From: Fructobacillus tropaeoli
Lineage (GTDB): Bacteria; Bacillota; Bacilli; Lactobacillales; Lactobacillaceae
Assembly (NCBI RefSeq): GCF_001047135.2
Contig: NZ_DF968082.1
Span: 28,681 to 92,680 of the forward strand
Direction: 5' to 3'
DNA length: 64,000 nt
Positions 17,538 through 25,188 of this stretch are shown in pieces. A program made the translations under genes and the position numbers. Numbering within the stretch: the first letter of the stretch is position 1; every line of letters begins with the position of its first letter. The notes under the pieces were generated by a model. It was given only the letters and a program-made list of their open reading frames with translations. It did not search any database and was not told the origin of the DNA.

Positions 17538-17927
17538 TTTTTGGCAATTTTCTGATGAATTTAAGGTTTAAAATTTTCGTCCGCAACAATTTGATTAGCT
17601 CATCTGAATTCAAAACATTTTGTCAAAAAATCGTCAAGTTATTTTCTCAACAAGATGAAATCCCCCACTTTTTTATCTTTTTGACCAATTTTTTTAGAAT
17701 CATTTTTTCTTTCATAAAAATCCCCAAAACGCCAAATTTTCGCCTTTTTTCATAACACTTCCCCTTTGCTAACCCAAGAGCAAATGTCATATTTCCTAAC
17801 AAAAATCCTTTTCGCATAATTTTTTCATCTTATGATAGACGAAATCGCAACGAAACACAGACTTATATTAGGAATTAATGATAATTGTTCGTTTGAATCT
17901 AAGATTCAAAGTAGAAGGAGGATGCTT
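17538..17927. promoter_or_regulatory. 390-bp AT-rich region upstream of the amino-acid permease
   Basis: No gene is seen. A TATGAT box lies at 17831-17836 with a poor -35. The 17-base motif AATCGCAACGAAACACA (17843-17859) also occurs at 7980-7996. A 19-base palindrome, TTTGAATCT-A-AGATTCAAA (17892-17910), lies just before the ribosome-binding site and is a good candidate operator. Confidence 0.6.
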
Positions 17928-19313
17928 ATGGCACAACCTATTCAGGAGATCGAGGTGAACCAAGACGGAACCAAGCGCTCCTTGAGCAACCGTCACGTGC
18001 AAATGATTGCCATCGGCGGTACTATTGGAACCGGACTTTTCTTAGGTGCGGGCTCAACGATTTCAAAATCAGGCCCCACAATTTTAATTCTCTACGCCGT
18101 ATTGGGCACGCTCTTTTTCTTCATGATGCGCGCCATCGGTGAAATGCTTTACTCACAACCCGACCAACATACCTTCGTTGGTTTTATTTCTAAGTATTTG
18201 GGCAAAGGTCCCGGGGTCTTTGCCGGTTTGACTTATTGGCTGGCACTGATTTTCGCCGGCATGTCTGAATTGACGGCCATTGCAACCTACGTCAAGTTCT
18301 GGTTTCCAACCTGGAACACGGCTGCAATTGAAATCTCTTTCCTCGCCGTCTTGGTTTTGCTAAACATCTTGGCAGCCAGGGCCTTCGGTGAAACGGAATT
18401 CTGGTTCGCAATGATCAAAATCATCGCCATCATTTCCCTGATTGTGACCGGAATCTTCATGGTCATGACCGGCTTTAAGAGTCCCGGTGGGGCGACGGCT
18501 AGCTTTGGTAACATTTTCCATAATTTCAGCCTCTTCCCTAACGGCTTTCAAGCCTTCCTCGGTTCGATCCCGATGGTCTTCTTCGCGATGGCCGGAATGG
18601 AATTCGTTGGTATCACCATTGGTGAAACCAAGAACCCTCGTAAGGTCTTGAAGAAGGCCATTAACGAAACGGTTTACCGGGTCTTGTTGTTCTACATCGG
18701 TGCCTTGATCATCATCATGTCCATCATGCCATGGACGAGCATCACTGCCGGTAACAGTCCATTCGTGCAAGTCTTCAAGTTGGCTGGTTTGCCAGCAGCC
18801 GCAGCCGTGATTAACTTCGTGGTTTTGACTTCTGCTTCCTCAGCTTTGAACAGTGTCCTCTTCTCAAGTGGTCGACACCTCTACCAGCTTTCTCGAGAAC
18901 TAGACTGGAAGCCATTGGCTAAGATTGCGAAGGCTGGTATTCCAACACCTGCCATTCTCTTCTCCGGTGCACTGTTGCTCTTCGCACCCGTGATTGCTTC
19001 CATCCCATCCATCAACGATGCCTTCCAGTTCGTTACTGGTGGTGCCAGTGACCTTTACTTGGTGGTTTACCTGATGACGATGGTTGCTCACCGACGTTTC
19101 CGCGTTTCACCGGAATTCATGCCGGATGGCTTCAAGATGCCTTGGTATCGTTACACGAGCCCAATCACCATCGGGGCCTTCGTGCTCGTCTTCTTGTCAC
19201 TCTTCGCTAATCCAAACGACGTTATCCCCGCAACCGGGGCTATCATTTGGGTAATCGTCTTCGGTGGCTACTGCTACTTACGCTTCCGCAACCAAGAAGT
19301 GGCAACAATTTAA
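17928..19313 (+). CDS. APC-family amino-acid permease
   Basis: The protein is 461 aa from the ATG at 17928, which has AGGAGG upstream; an in-frame ATG at 17832 lies in the leader and lacks a site. It has about 12 membrane segments and the amino-acid/polyamine/cation family consensus IAIGGTIGTGLFLGAGSTIS (about residues 25-44) in the first helix. GETKNPRKVLKKAINE is the usual cytoplasmic loop. It is closest in look to LysP/AnsP/GabP-type importers. The substrate cannot be told from sequence. It follows the arg operon but has its own promoter region and a terminator at 19335-19364. Confidence 0.88.
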   Translation: MAQPIQEIEVNQDGTKRSLSNRHVQMIAIGGTIGTGLFLGAGSTISKSGPTILILYAVLGTLFFFMMRAIGEMLYSQPDQHTFVGFISKYLGKGPGVFAGLTYWLALIFAGMSELTAIATYVKFWFPTWNTAAIEISFLAVLVLLNILAARAFGETEFWFAMIKIIAIISLIVTGIFMVMTGFKSPGGATASFGNIFHNFSLFPNGFQAFLGSIPMVFFAMAGMEFVGITIGETKNPRKVLKKAINETVYRVLLFYIGALIIIMSIMPWTSITAGNSPFVQVFKLAGLPAAAAVINFVVLTSASSALNSVLFSSGRHLYQLSRELDWKPLAKIAKAGIPTPAILFSGALLLFAPVIASIPSINDAFQFVTGGASDLYLVVYLMTMVAHRRFRVSPEFMPDGFKMPWYRYTSPITIGAFVLVFLSLFANPNDVIPATGAIIWVIVFGGYCYLRFRNQEVATI

Positions 19314-19334
19314 TTCACTGTGTTTAGTTAATCA

Positions 19335-19364
19335 AAGTGTCCGTATTTACACGGGCGCTTTTTT
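19335..19364 (+). terminator. Terminator of the amino-acid permease gene
   Basis: AAGTGTCCGT (19335-19344) pairs with ACGGGCGCTT (19351-19360) with two G-U pairs, followed by TTTTTT. Confidence 0.8.
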
Positions 19365-19559
19365 ATGCCTTTAAATCAGCTTCCTTCTATTATATGAAGT
19401 ATTTTCTCTTACAAAAACCCCGTACCAATCCCCTTCTTTTGCCATTAATTCAAACTGATTCTACACTCCGAGATTGTTAATCTGCTGATTTGATAAAAAC
19501 TGTTTAAGTTTATCCAAAACTCAGGTTTGAACACGAGGCTTTGTGGTAAACTGATTTTG

Positions 19560-19700
19560 ACGATGAATTCTAACCTATTAAGGCTAAAGCACCGCCAGAT
19601 GTCGCCTGACCCTTCTTTTGTGAGAAACGGGTGGCTCTTGTTTGTTATTACAAACCGTAACCGAATGCCTGTGGGTATTCGGTTGCGTTTTGCATTCCAG
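19560..19700 (+). promoter_or_regulatory. Structured leader of uppP with terminator-like hairpin
   Basis: A hairpin with an 11-bp stem (19659-19669 with 19674-19684, one G-U) is followed by GCGTTTT, 34 bases before the uppP start. Upstream GC-rich segments (GCACCGCC, GGTCAGGCG complement, CGGGTGGCTC) could pair alternatively. No known riboswitch class was recognised. The rest of the 19314-19717 gap is AT-rich with no gene. Confidence 0.5.
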
Positions 19701-19717
19701 AAATACTAGGAGAGATT

Positions 19718-20539
19718 ATGCTTGACATTTTTAAAGCCATTATTATTGGTATTGTCGAAGGATTAACAGAATTCTTACCAGTCAGTTCGACTGGCCACAT
19801 CGACTTGGTAAGCCAATTTGTGCAAATCAGCCAAGGAAAAGCCTTTGAAAACATGTTTGAATACGTGATTCAATTTGGGGCCATCATGGCCGTTGTGATT
19901 TTGTACTTCAGCAAGCTGAACCCATTTAGCGCAAAGAAGACCGTGCGGGAACGCCAAGATACTTGGGTCCTTTGGTTCAAGGTGATTATCGCCTGCCTCC
20001 CATCAATCATTATTGGTTTGCCATTGAATGATTTCATGGATGAGCACTTGCACAAGCCAGCCGTTGTTGCTACTGCTTTGATTGTTTATGGTATCTTGTT
20101 CATCGTGATTGAAAACATCTACAAGAACAAGGCCCCTAAGATCAGCAGCTTAGCAAACATTGGCTACAGCACAGCCTTCTACATCGGGTTGTTCCAAGCT
20201 TTGTCAATCGTGCCTGGTACAAGTCGTTCGGGGGCAACCATCTTAGGTGCCATCATCTTAGGTGCCAGCCGTTACGTGGCCACTGAATTTAGTTTCTTCC
20301 TGGCTATCCCAACCATGGTTGGGGTTACCATCCTGAAGGTTGGTTCTTACCTCTTGAAGGGCAACACCTTCACGGGCGAACAATGGGCCGTCTTGGCAAC
20401 CGGAACTTTGGTTTCCTTCATCGTTGCGGTTATCGCTATCAAGTGGTTGTTGAAGTTCGTGCAAACACACGATTTCAAGGCCTTTGGTTGGTACCGAATC
20501 GTCGTTGGTTTGATCGTCTTCGCCGTGATGTTTATGTAA
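19718..20539 (+). CDS. uppP: Undecaprenyl-diphosphatase
   Basis: This 273-aa integral membrane enzyme, also called BacA, dephosphorylates undecaprenyl diphosphate so the lipid carrier can be reused for cell-wall synthesis. Its level affects bacitracin tolerance. Family motifs are GIVEGLTEFLPVSSTGH (residues 11-27) and SIVPGTSRSGATI (about 166-178). AGGAGA precedes the ATG. It is monocistronic between its own leader hairpin and a terminator. Note that a bacitracin-exporter-like ABC module lies 5 kb away at 25189-29502. Confidence 0.96.
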   Translation: MLDIFKAIIIGIVEGLTEFLPVSSTGHIDLVSQFVQISQGKAFENMFEYVIQFGAIMAVVILYFSKLNPFSAKKTVRERQDTWVLWFKVIIACLPSIIIGLPLNDFMDEHLHKPAVVATALIVYGILFIVIENIYKNKAPKISSLANIGYSTAFYIGLFQALSIVPGTSRSGATILGAIILGASRYVATEFSFFLAIPTMVGVTILKVGSYLLKGNTFTGEQWAVLATGTLVSFIVAVIAIKWLLKFVQTHDFKAFGWYRIVVGLIVFAVMFM

Positions 20540-20550
20540 TTTTATTTTGA

Positions 20551-20575
20551 AAGTCCCCGCTTGGGGGCTTTTTTT
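20551..20575 (+). terminator. Terminator of uppP
   Basis: AAGTCCCC (20551-20558) pairs with GGGGGCTT (20563-20570), followed by TTTTT. Confidence 0.85.
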
Positions 20576-20624
20576 ATGGTCAAAAATCTAGTAAAAATCA
20601 GCTTAGCCGCCGGCTTTTCAAGCA

Positions 20625-20657
20625 ACAAAAAAAACCAGCAACTGCTGGTTTTTTTAC
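20625..20657. terminator. Bidirectional terminator, folC side
   Basis: AAAACCAGC and GCTGGTTTT flank an AACT loop, with A and T runs on both sides. It lies just after the folC stop on the minus strand. Confidence 0.75.
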
Positions 20658-20661
20658 TGGT

Positions 20662-22014
20662 TTATTGGTTGTGAACGGCCTTAATAACCTCTTTGACGAG
20701 GTAAAAAGAGCCCGTCGCCAAGACAACATCGTTCTCCTGGTCAAAGTGTGCCAGCGCATATTGGGTTGCCTGAGCCGGATTGGCCATCGTCAGCACCCGC
20801 TTTGCATCGGTAAACTTCAAGAATTCTTGGTACAGGTCCTCAGCGGCTAACTGCCGGTCTTGATTATCTGGCGTGGTCACGATGAAAGTCGTATTCTCCA
20901 AGGCACACAGGTCTTGAACGCAAGTTAGCGTATCCTTATCGGCCAAAAAACCAACGATCAGGACCTTACGCCGGTTGGCAAAAGAGCCCTGCACGGTTTC
21001 AATCAGGGCGTTAATCCCATCAACGTTGTGGGCGCCATCGACAATTACCGGCCGGGGCTCCTCTTGTAAGTATTCAAAGCGCCCAGGCATGTGGGCTGTG
21101 GCAATCCCTGATTTTAAGGCGGCCAATGGGATCTGACTAACCCCATCGATTTGGGACAGGACCTGCCAGGTGGCGATGGCCGTCTGCAAGTTCCCCAATT
21201 GGTAGGACCCTTGCAACCCCAGCTGGATATCCTTGATTTCCTGGTCCCCAACCGTGACGGTCACCGTTCGCTTCGTGCCACTTTCAGCCACCTGATCAAT
21301 TTCGACCATGGCGGCTGAAAAGACGCGGTTGCCCCGCTCTTGCGCAATTTCAGCCACTACCTGATCGACCTCCGGCCGTTGTGGGGCATAGGAAATAATA
21401 GTTTCACCCTCACGGACCATTCGCACTTTCGTTTGGGCGATGGCGGTTAAATTATCACCCAAAATCCGCATATGATCCATGCCAATCCGGGTCAAAATCG
21501 TGTAGTCTGATCGGGGAATCGCATTGGTTGCATCCAACTCGCCACCCAGACCGGCCTCCAAAACCAGGTAGTCTGGGTTTTGGCGAATGTAAAAGGCCAT
21601 GGCCGTTAAGAAGGACGCCTCAAAACTGGAAATCTCAGTCAGCAAGTCCACCTCGTGGTCATCCAAGACGGACAACAAATCAAAGAAGGCCCGGGCAAAA
21701 TCAGCCTTCGCAATCACATCCCCATTCCAGGTAATCTCTTCCCGGACTTCAAACAAGTGCGGGCTATTAAAACCGGCAACGGTCAGCCCACTGGCCACCA
21801 AGAAGTTTGTCACCATCTTTCCGGTCGAACCCTTACCGTTCGTACCGGCCAGACGAATGACCTTGCTTGAAAAGCGGTCAAAACTTAACCAACCAATAAT
21901 TTGGCGCAAGAAGGCCACTCGGTCAATCTCTTCCTTGTACTTCATGCCGGCCGGAATGCTCTCCAAGATGGCCAACGCCTGTTGATAAGTTTGGTCTTTA
22001 TTTACCTTTTTCAC
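20662..22014 (-). CDS. folC: Folylpolyglutamate synthase / dihydrofolate synthase
   Basis: About 450 aa from a GTG at 22014, chosen because GGGAGGTCAC lies directly upstream; an ATG at 22035 would place this site inside the gene. A Mur-ligase-type ATPase that adds glutamate to dihydropteroate and folates. P-loop RLAGTNGKGSTGKM (about residue 56), the family block GAHN in PVIVDGAHNVDGI and the acidic LEAGLGGELDATNAI are present. It is last in folB-folK-folE-folC but separated from folE by a 223-bp repeat-bearing gap. Confidence 0.93.
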   Translation of the reverse strand: MKKVNKDQTYQQALAILESIPAGMKYKEEIDRVAFLRQIIGWLSFDRFSSKVIRLAGTNGKGSTGKMVTNFLVASGLTVAGFNSPHLFEVREEITWNGDVIAKADFARAFFDLLSVLDDHEVDLLTEISSFEASFLTAMAFYIRQNPDYLVLEAGLGGELDATNAIPRSDYTILTRIGMDHMRILGDNLTAIAQTKVRMVREGETIISYAPQRPEVDQVVAEIAQERGNRVFSAAMVEIDQVAESGTKRTVTVTVGDQEIKDIQLGLQGSYQLGNLQTAIATWQVLSQIDGVSQIPLAALKSGIATAHMPGRFEYLQEEPRPVIVDGAHNVDGINALIETVQGSFANRRKVLIVGFLADKDTLTCVQDLCALENTTFIVTTPDNQDRQLAAEDLYQEFLKFTDAKRVLTMANPAQATQYALAHFDQENDVVLATGSFYLVKEVIKAVHNQ

Positions 22015-22040
22015 CGTGACCTCCCGTGCTTTCACTGGCT

Positions 22041-22160
22041 AGACGAACTGCAAACCGCTTGCGTTGCTGCTCAACTGACTGAACGAACTGCAAACTGCTC
22101 ACGCTACTGCCCAACTGACTGAACGAACTACAAACTGCTCACGCTGCTGGTTAACTAGCC
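22041..22160. repeat. Three tandem 40-bp repeats between folE and folC
   Basis: Units at 22041-22080, 22081-22120 and 22121-22160 are each exactly 40 bp. Units 1 and 2 differ at about 8 positions; unit 3 diverges at its end. All begin with ACGAACTGCAAAC or close to it. A decayed partial copy (GACTGCAAGCCGCAGCC) follows near 22189. No reading frame explains them. Confidence 0.85.
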
Positions 22161-22237
22161 CAACACCAGCCATCAACTAATCTAGCTAGACTGCAAGCCG
22201 CAGCCGACAGTCCGATTCTGATTTTTTTAAGCGACTC

Positions 22238-22804
22238 TTATGCCTGTTGCAAAAAGAGACTTTGCTTGGCCAAATCGCCCTTGAACTCACCCATATAGTA
22301 GGTTGTTTCCGTGATATTGCCAACACTGCGCACCCCGCGCATTTCCATGCACATGTGGCGGGCACGGACAACGATGGCAATCCCCTTGGGGTGGATTAAC
22401 TCGTCTAACTTCTGGGCAACCTCAGAGGTCAAGCGTTCCTGAACATTGGGCTTCTTGGCCACGTGGCCAATCAACCGGGGCACCTTACTCAAGCCGACAA
22501 TCTTCCCGTCATTCGGGATATAGGCCAGCGAAACCTCGCCAAAGAATGGCAAGAGGTGGTGCTCACACATTGAGTAGAAAGGAATCTTCTTGACCGTAAT
22601 AACTTCCTGGTCGACATCGTCTTCCGTTGAGTCAAAAACGGTAAAGTTGGTGAAATCAGTATTGACGGCGCCAAAGACTTCGGCATACATCTTGGCCACC
22701 CGCTCTGGTGTTTCCAACAACCCTTCTCGGTTCACATCTTCGCCGACCGCCGTCAAAATGGTCCGCACTGCATCTTCAATAATTTTTTGATTTTTACTAT
22801 CCAT
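22238..22804 (-). CDS. folE: GTP cyclohydrolase I
   Basis: About 188 aa. This homodecameric zinc enzyme makes dihydroneopterin triphosphate, the first step to folate. Zinc ligands are in SMCEHHLLPFFGEV (Cys and His, about residue 77) and RARHMCMEMRGV (Cys about residue 150). The start is a choice between ATG 22816 and ATG 22804; GGAAAAG lies before the latter. The stop of folK is at 22820, so either start gives tight coupling. Confidence 0.94.
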   Translation of the reverse strand: MDSKNQKIIEDAVRTILTAVGEDVNREGLLETPERVAKMYAEVFGAVNTDFTNFTVFDSTEDDVDQEVITVKKIPFYSMCEHHLLPFFGEVSLAYIPNDGKIVGLSKVPRLIGHVAKKPNVQERLTSEVAQKLDELIHPKGIAIVVRARHMCMEMRGVRSVGNITETTYYMGEFKGDLAKQSLFLQQA

Positions 22805-22819
22805 GGTCTTTTCCATTAA

Positions 22820-23311
22820 TTAATATTCTAATTTTTCAGCAACAACTCGGACCGCCTGGTCGGCCGGTAAGGCCTGACTGGCTTCCTGAAACTTTTGATA
22901 GGCTGGGTCGCCAGCCTCAAAAAGGTCTAACAGCGGCACTAAGACAAACTTCCGTCGGTAAAGTTCCGGATGTGGGACCTGCAACACCTCATCATCGATT
23001 TGTTCATCCCCATAGAAGAGAATATCCAAATCAATGGTTCGCGGCCCCCAATGAATCTCACGGACGCGGTGCAAATCGGCTTCAATTTGATGAATTTTAT
23101 CCAAGAGGTCGTGGGCCGAATAAGTCGTTTCCACCTTAGCGGCGATGTTATAGAAGTCATCCTGCTTAACACCACCAACTGGGCTCGTTTCGTAAATCCG
23201 TGACACCTGGTCCACCGTGATTTGGTCATCGTCAGCCAACGCCTGCAAAGCAGCATTGATGGCCGCCAACCGGTCATTCAGGTTACTACCAATACTCAAA
23301 TAAGTGATCAT
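22820..23311 (-). CDS. folK: HPPK, hydroxymethyldihydropterin pyrophosphokinase
   Basis: The protein is 163 aa. It transfers pyrophosphate from ATP to 6-hydroxymethyl-7,8-dihydropterin. The signature HWGPRTIDLDILFYGDEQID (about residues 91-110) carries the two magnesium-binding aspartates. YLSIGSNLNDR opens the chain and VPHPELYRRKFVL is the substrate-binding helix. Its start overlaps the end of folB by four bases (ATGA). Confidence 0.96.
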   Translation of the reverse strand: MITYLSIGSNLNDRLAAINAALQALADDDQITVDQVSRIYETSPVGGVKQDDFYNIAAKVETTYSAHDLLDKIHQIEADLHRVREIHWGPRTIDLDILFYGDEQIDDEVLQVPHPELYRRKFVLVPLLDLFEAGDPAYQKFQEASQALPADQAVRVVAEKLEY

Positions 23312-23688
23312 TGGTCGGCACCCCGCTTGCCAGTATCCGTCAACGTAATTTCCACGCTATCGAAAATCCCATTAACCGGCACGGCTAATTTGCGAATATT
23401 CAGTGACATGGCCACGATTTCAGCATCGTAGACGGCCCGAATATCATCAAAGATTTGTTGGCCCAAGCGTTCGACGAGGTCAACCCGGCTATCGGCAACG
23501 GTCTTTTCGATTATTCGATAAATGGCCCCATAGCTGACCGTATCCGTCAGGTCATCCGTGTAACGCGACTGGTCCGACTGCATTTGACAGGCCAAATCAA
23601 TTTCGATGTTTTGTCCGATTTTCTTTTCCTCGGCGTAAACGCCGATATAGGAATGGAACTTCATATTATTTAACTTAATTGTCAACAT
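23308..23688 (-). CDS. folB: Dihydroneopterin aldolase
   Basis: The 126-aa product cleaves dihydroneopterin to 6-hydroxymethyldihydropterin and glycolaldehyde. MKFHSYIGVYAEEKKIGQNI at the N-terminus includes the glutamate and tyrosine region of the active site, and TDTVSYGAIY follows. It is the first gene of the minus-strand fol operon, divergent from folP. An inverted repeat (23713-23722 with 23756-23765) lies between the two. Confidence 0.94.
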   Translation of the reverse strand: MLTIKLNNMKFHSYIGVYAEEKKIGQNIEIDLACQMQSDQSRYTDDLTDTVSYGAIYRIIEKTVADSRVDLVERLGQQIFDDIRAVYDAEIVAMSLNIRKLAVPVNGIFDSVEITLTDTGKRGADQ

Positions 23689-23712
23689 GACACGACCTCA
23701 TAATGTAAACAG

Positions 23713-23765
23713 AAAACCCTATTTCTTATCATAAAAATGATGATATGATTAATCGATAGGGTTTT
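23713..23765. promoter_or_regulatory. Inverted repeat in the folB-folP divergent promoter region
   Basis: Perfect 10-bp arms AAAACCCTAT (23713-23722) and ATAGGGTTTT (23756-23765) flank an AT-rich core with TATCAT/ATGATGATA and TATGAT. It may be an operator or a structured RNA end shared by the two divergent transcripts. Confidence 0.5.
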
Positions 23766-23831
23766 AACGAATTACTTACCATTATACCTTAAAAGTGCCC
23801 CTTAATGACCGAAAGAACGAGGAGACTAGCA

Positions 23832-24929
23832 ATGTCCATCAAGCACATTGATCAAGCAACATACAATCCCTTAATTGCCGGCAGTCAGATGACGATTTCC
23901 TTCACTGATTTAACCGCGGACCAAAAAAGCGGCCTGGCCAACTATTTTGCCCAGCACAACCAACGCTTTATCACTCAGGAAAATCAGGACCTACTCCAAA
24001 TCACTCACCGCGACCTGGAAACAGTGATTGCCGACTTCAAGCAAAACGCAATCATCGCCACGAACGAACTCGAGGCTATCTACAAAGACAGCCAAATCTT
24101 TTTTGCGGCCGGTAACCGGTCCTTTGATATTACGGATAAGCCCATGATTCACTCCATCATGAACCTGTCACCCGAGTCCTTTTACGACGGCAAGGACCAC
24201 AACTTAAAGGAATACCTTGGTCGCATCGAAGAGCAAATCGCCATGGGCATTTCCTTCTTTGATATCGGTGGTAAGTCCACCAACCCCAAGGCCGGTGATA
24301 TGAGTGCTGATGAGGAATTCAGCCGAATGGAGCCCTACTTGAAGGAAATCAGAAAAGCTTTCCCCGACATTATCTTGTCAGTTGATTCCAACAATCCAAT
24401 TACCATCGAACGGGCCTTGGATCACGGCGTTCAAGTGATTAATAGTATCTCCGGCTTTGACACGCCAGAAATGATCGGCTTAGTTGAACGCTACCAGGCA
24501 CCAGTGATTACAACCTACAACAACCGTGACAAGCCAACCGACAATGTCCACCAATCCTTGCTTGACTACCTCGACGACCAAGTAACTGCATTGAAGGCCC
24601 GTGGTCTGAAGGACGAAAACATCATCTTGGATCCAGGGGTTGGCTTTACTTCCCGCTACGAAGGTATCACCAAGGAAGAAATTGCTGCCGAAGACGTCAC
24701 TAAGATTAAGGCCATTCGGGCCATGGCTGACCGCCGTCTGCCAATCTTGGTTGGTGTTTCCAACAAGAGCTTTATGGGCACACTCTTCGACCGCGAGATC
24801 GATGACCGCCTTATCTCATCTTTGTTAGTTGAATACAACATGGTCATGAATGGTGGCCGGTTGATTCGTGTTCACAACATCGAAGAAACGCGCTTGCTGA
24901 TGGATATTTTCAATACTTTGGCTTTGTAA
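23832..24929 (+). CDS. folP: Dihydropteroate synthase with N-terminal extension
   Basis: The protein is 365 aa from the ATG at 23832 (GAGGAGA upstream). It condenses hydroxymethyldihydropterin diphosphate with p-aminobenzoate. The TIM barrel begins only near residue 104 (MIHSIMNLSPESFYDG), then DIGGKSTNPKAGD, ILSVDSNNP, INSISGFD, ILDPGVGFTSRYEG, VGVSNKSFMG and the closing IRVHNIEET. The usual enzyme is about 270 aa, so the first 100 residues form an extra domain of a type seen in some lactic acid bacteria, and I do not recognise a function for it. Confidence 0.92.
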   Translation: MSIKHIDQATYNPLIAGSQMTISFTDLTADQKSGLANYFAQHNQRFITQENQDLLQITHRDLETVIADFKQNAIIATNELEAIYKDSQIFFAAGNRSFDITDKPMIHSIMNLSPESFYDGKDHNLKEYLGRIEEQIAMGISFFDIGGKSTNPKAGDMSADEEFSRMEPYLKEIRKAFPDIILSVDSNNPITIERALDHGVQVINSISGFDTPEMIGLVERYQAPVITTYNNRDKPTDNVHQSLLDYLDDQVTALKARGLKDENIILDPGVGFTSRYEGITKEEIAAEDVTKIKAIRAMADRRLPILVGVSNKSFMGTLFDREIDDRLISSLLVEYNMVMNGGRLIRVHNIEETRLLMDIFNTLAL

Positions 24930-24946
24930 GCCACGGTCGCTAACGT

Positions 24947-25076
24947 GGCAGCATCCGTGTCAACGCGGTCACAAGGCCCTGTAAACCAGGGCAAAACGAC
25001 AGCCACCGACCTAGCAACATCTGCGTCAATGCGGTCGCAGAGCCTATAAGCCAGCACCAATAGACAGTCACCAACG
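24947..25076. repeat. Two 65-bp imperfect tandem repeats after folP
   Basis: Copies at 24947-25011 and 25012-25076 share GCA-CATC, GTCAA-GCGGTC, GTAA-CCAG and GACAG-CACC blocks in the same order, about 70% identical by eye. The end of the second copy runs into the folP terminator. Confidence 0.7.
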
Positions 25077-25092
25077 TGGCTGTCTATTTTTT
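25061..25092 (+). terminator. Terminator of folP
   Basis: TAGACAGTCAC (25061-25071) pairs with GTGGCTGTCTA (25076-25086), apart from one T-G pair, followed by TTTTTT. Confidence 0.85.
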
Positions 25093-25102
25093 GTGCACAG
25101 AA

Positions 25103-25145
25103 AAAGACGAACCCGACCGCCATTGCAGTAGAGTTCGTCTTTATT
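25103..25145. terminator. Terminator of the PadR-controlled operon
   Basis: AAAGACGAAC (25103-25112) pairs with GTTCGTCTTT (25133-25142). A run of A on the left gives a U tail on the minus strand, 46 bp after the permease stop. Confidence 0.75.
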
Positions 25146-25188
25146 TTGAAATCATGGAAACTGATTTTTCAGAGTCCAGACTATCTTT

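Noticed and set aside
17423..17755. Plus-strand frame running out of argD into the downstream gap
   Set aside because: Starts inside argD in another frame and then reads AT-rich noncoding DNA; the operon terminator cuts it.
19560..19700. uppP leader considered as a yybP-ykoY, preQ1 or guanidine riboswitch
   Set aside because: None of the consensus cores could be found by eye.
22041..22160. Tandem repeats considered as a CRISPR array
   Set aside because: The 40-bp units are directly adjacent with no unique spacers, and no cas gene is in the window.
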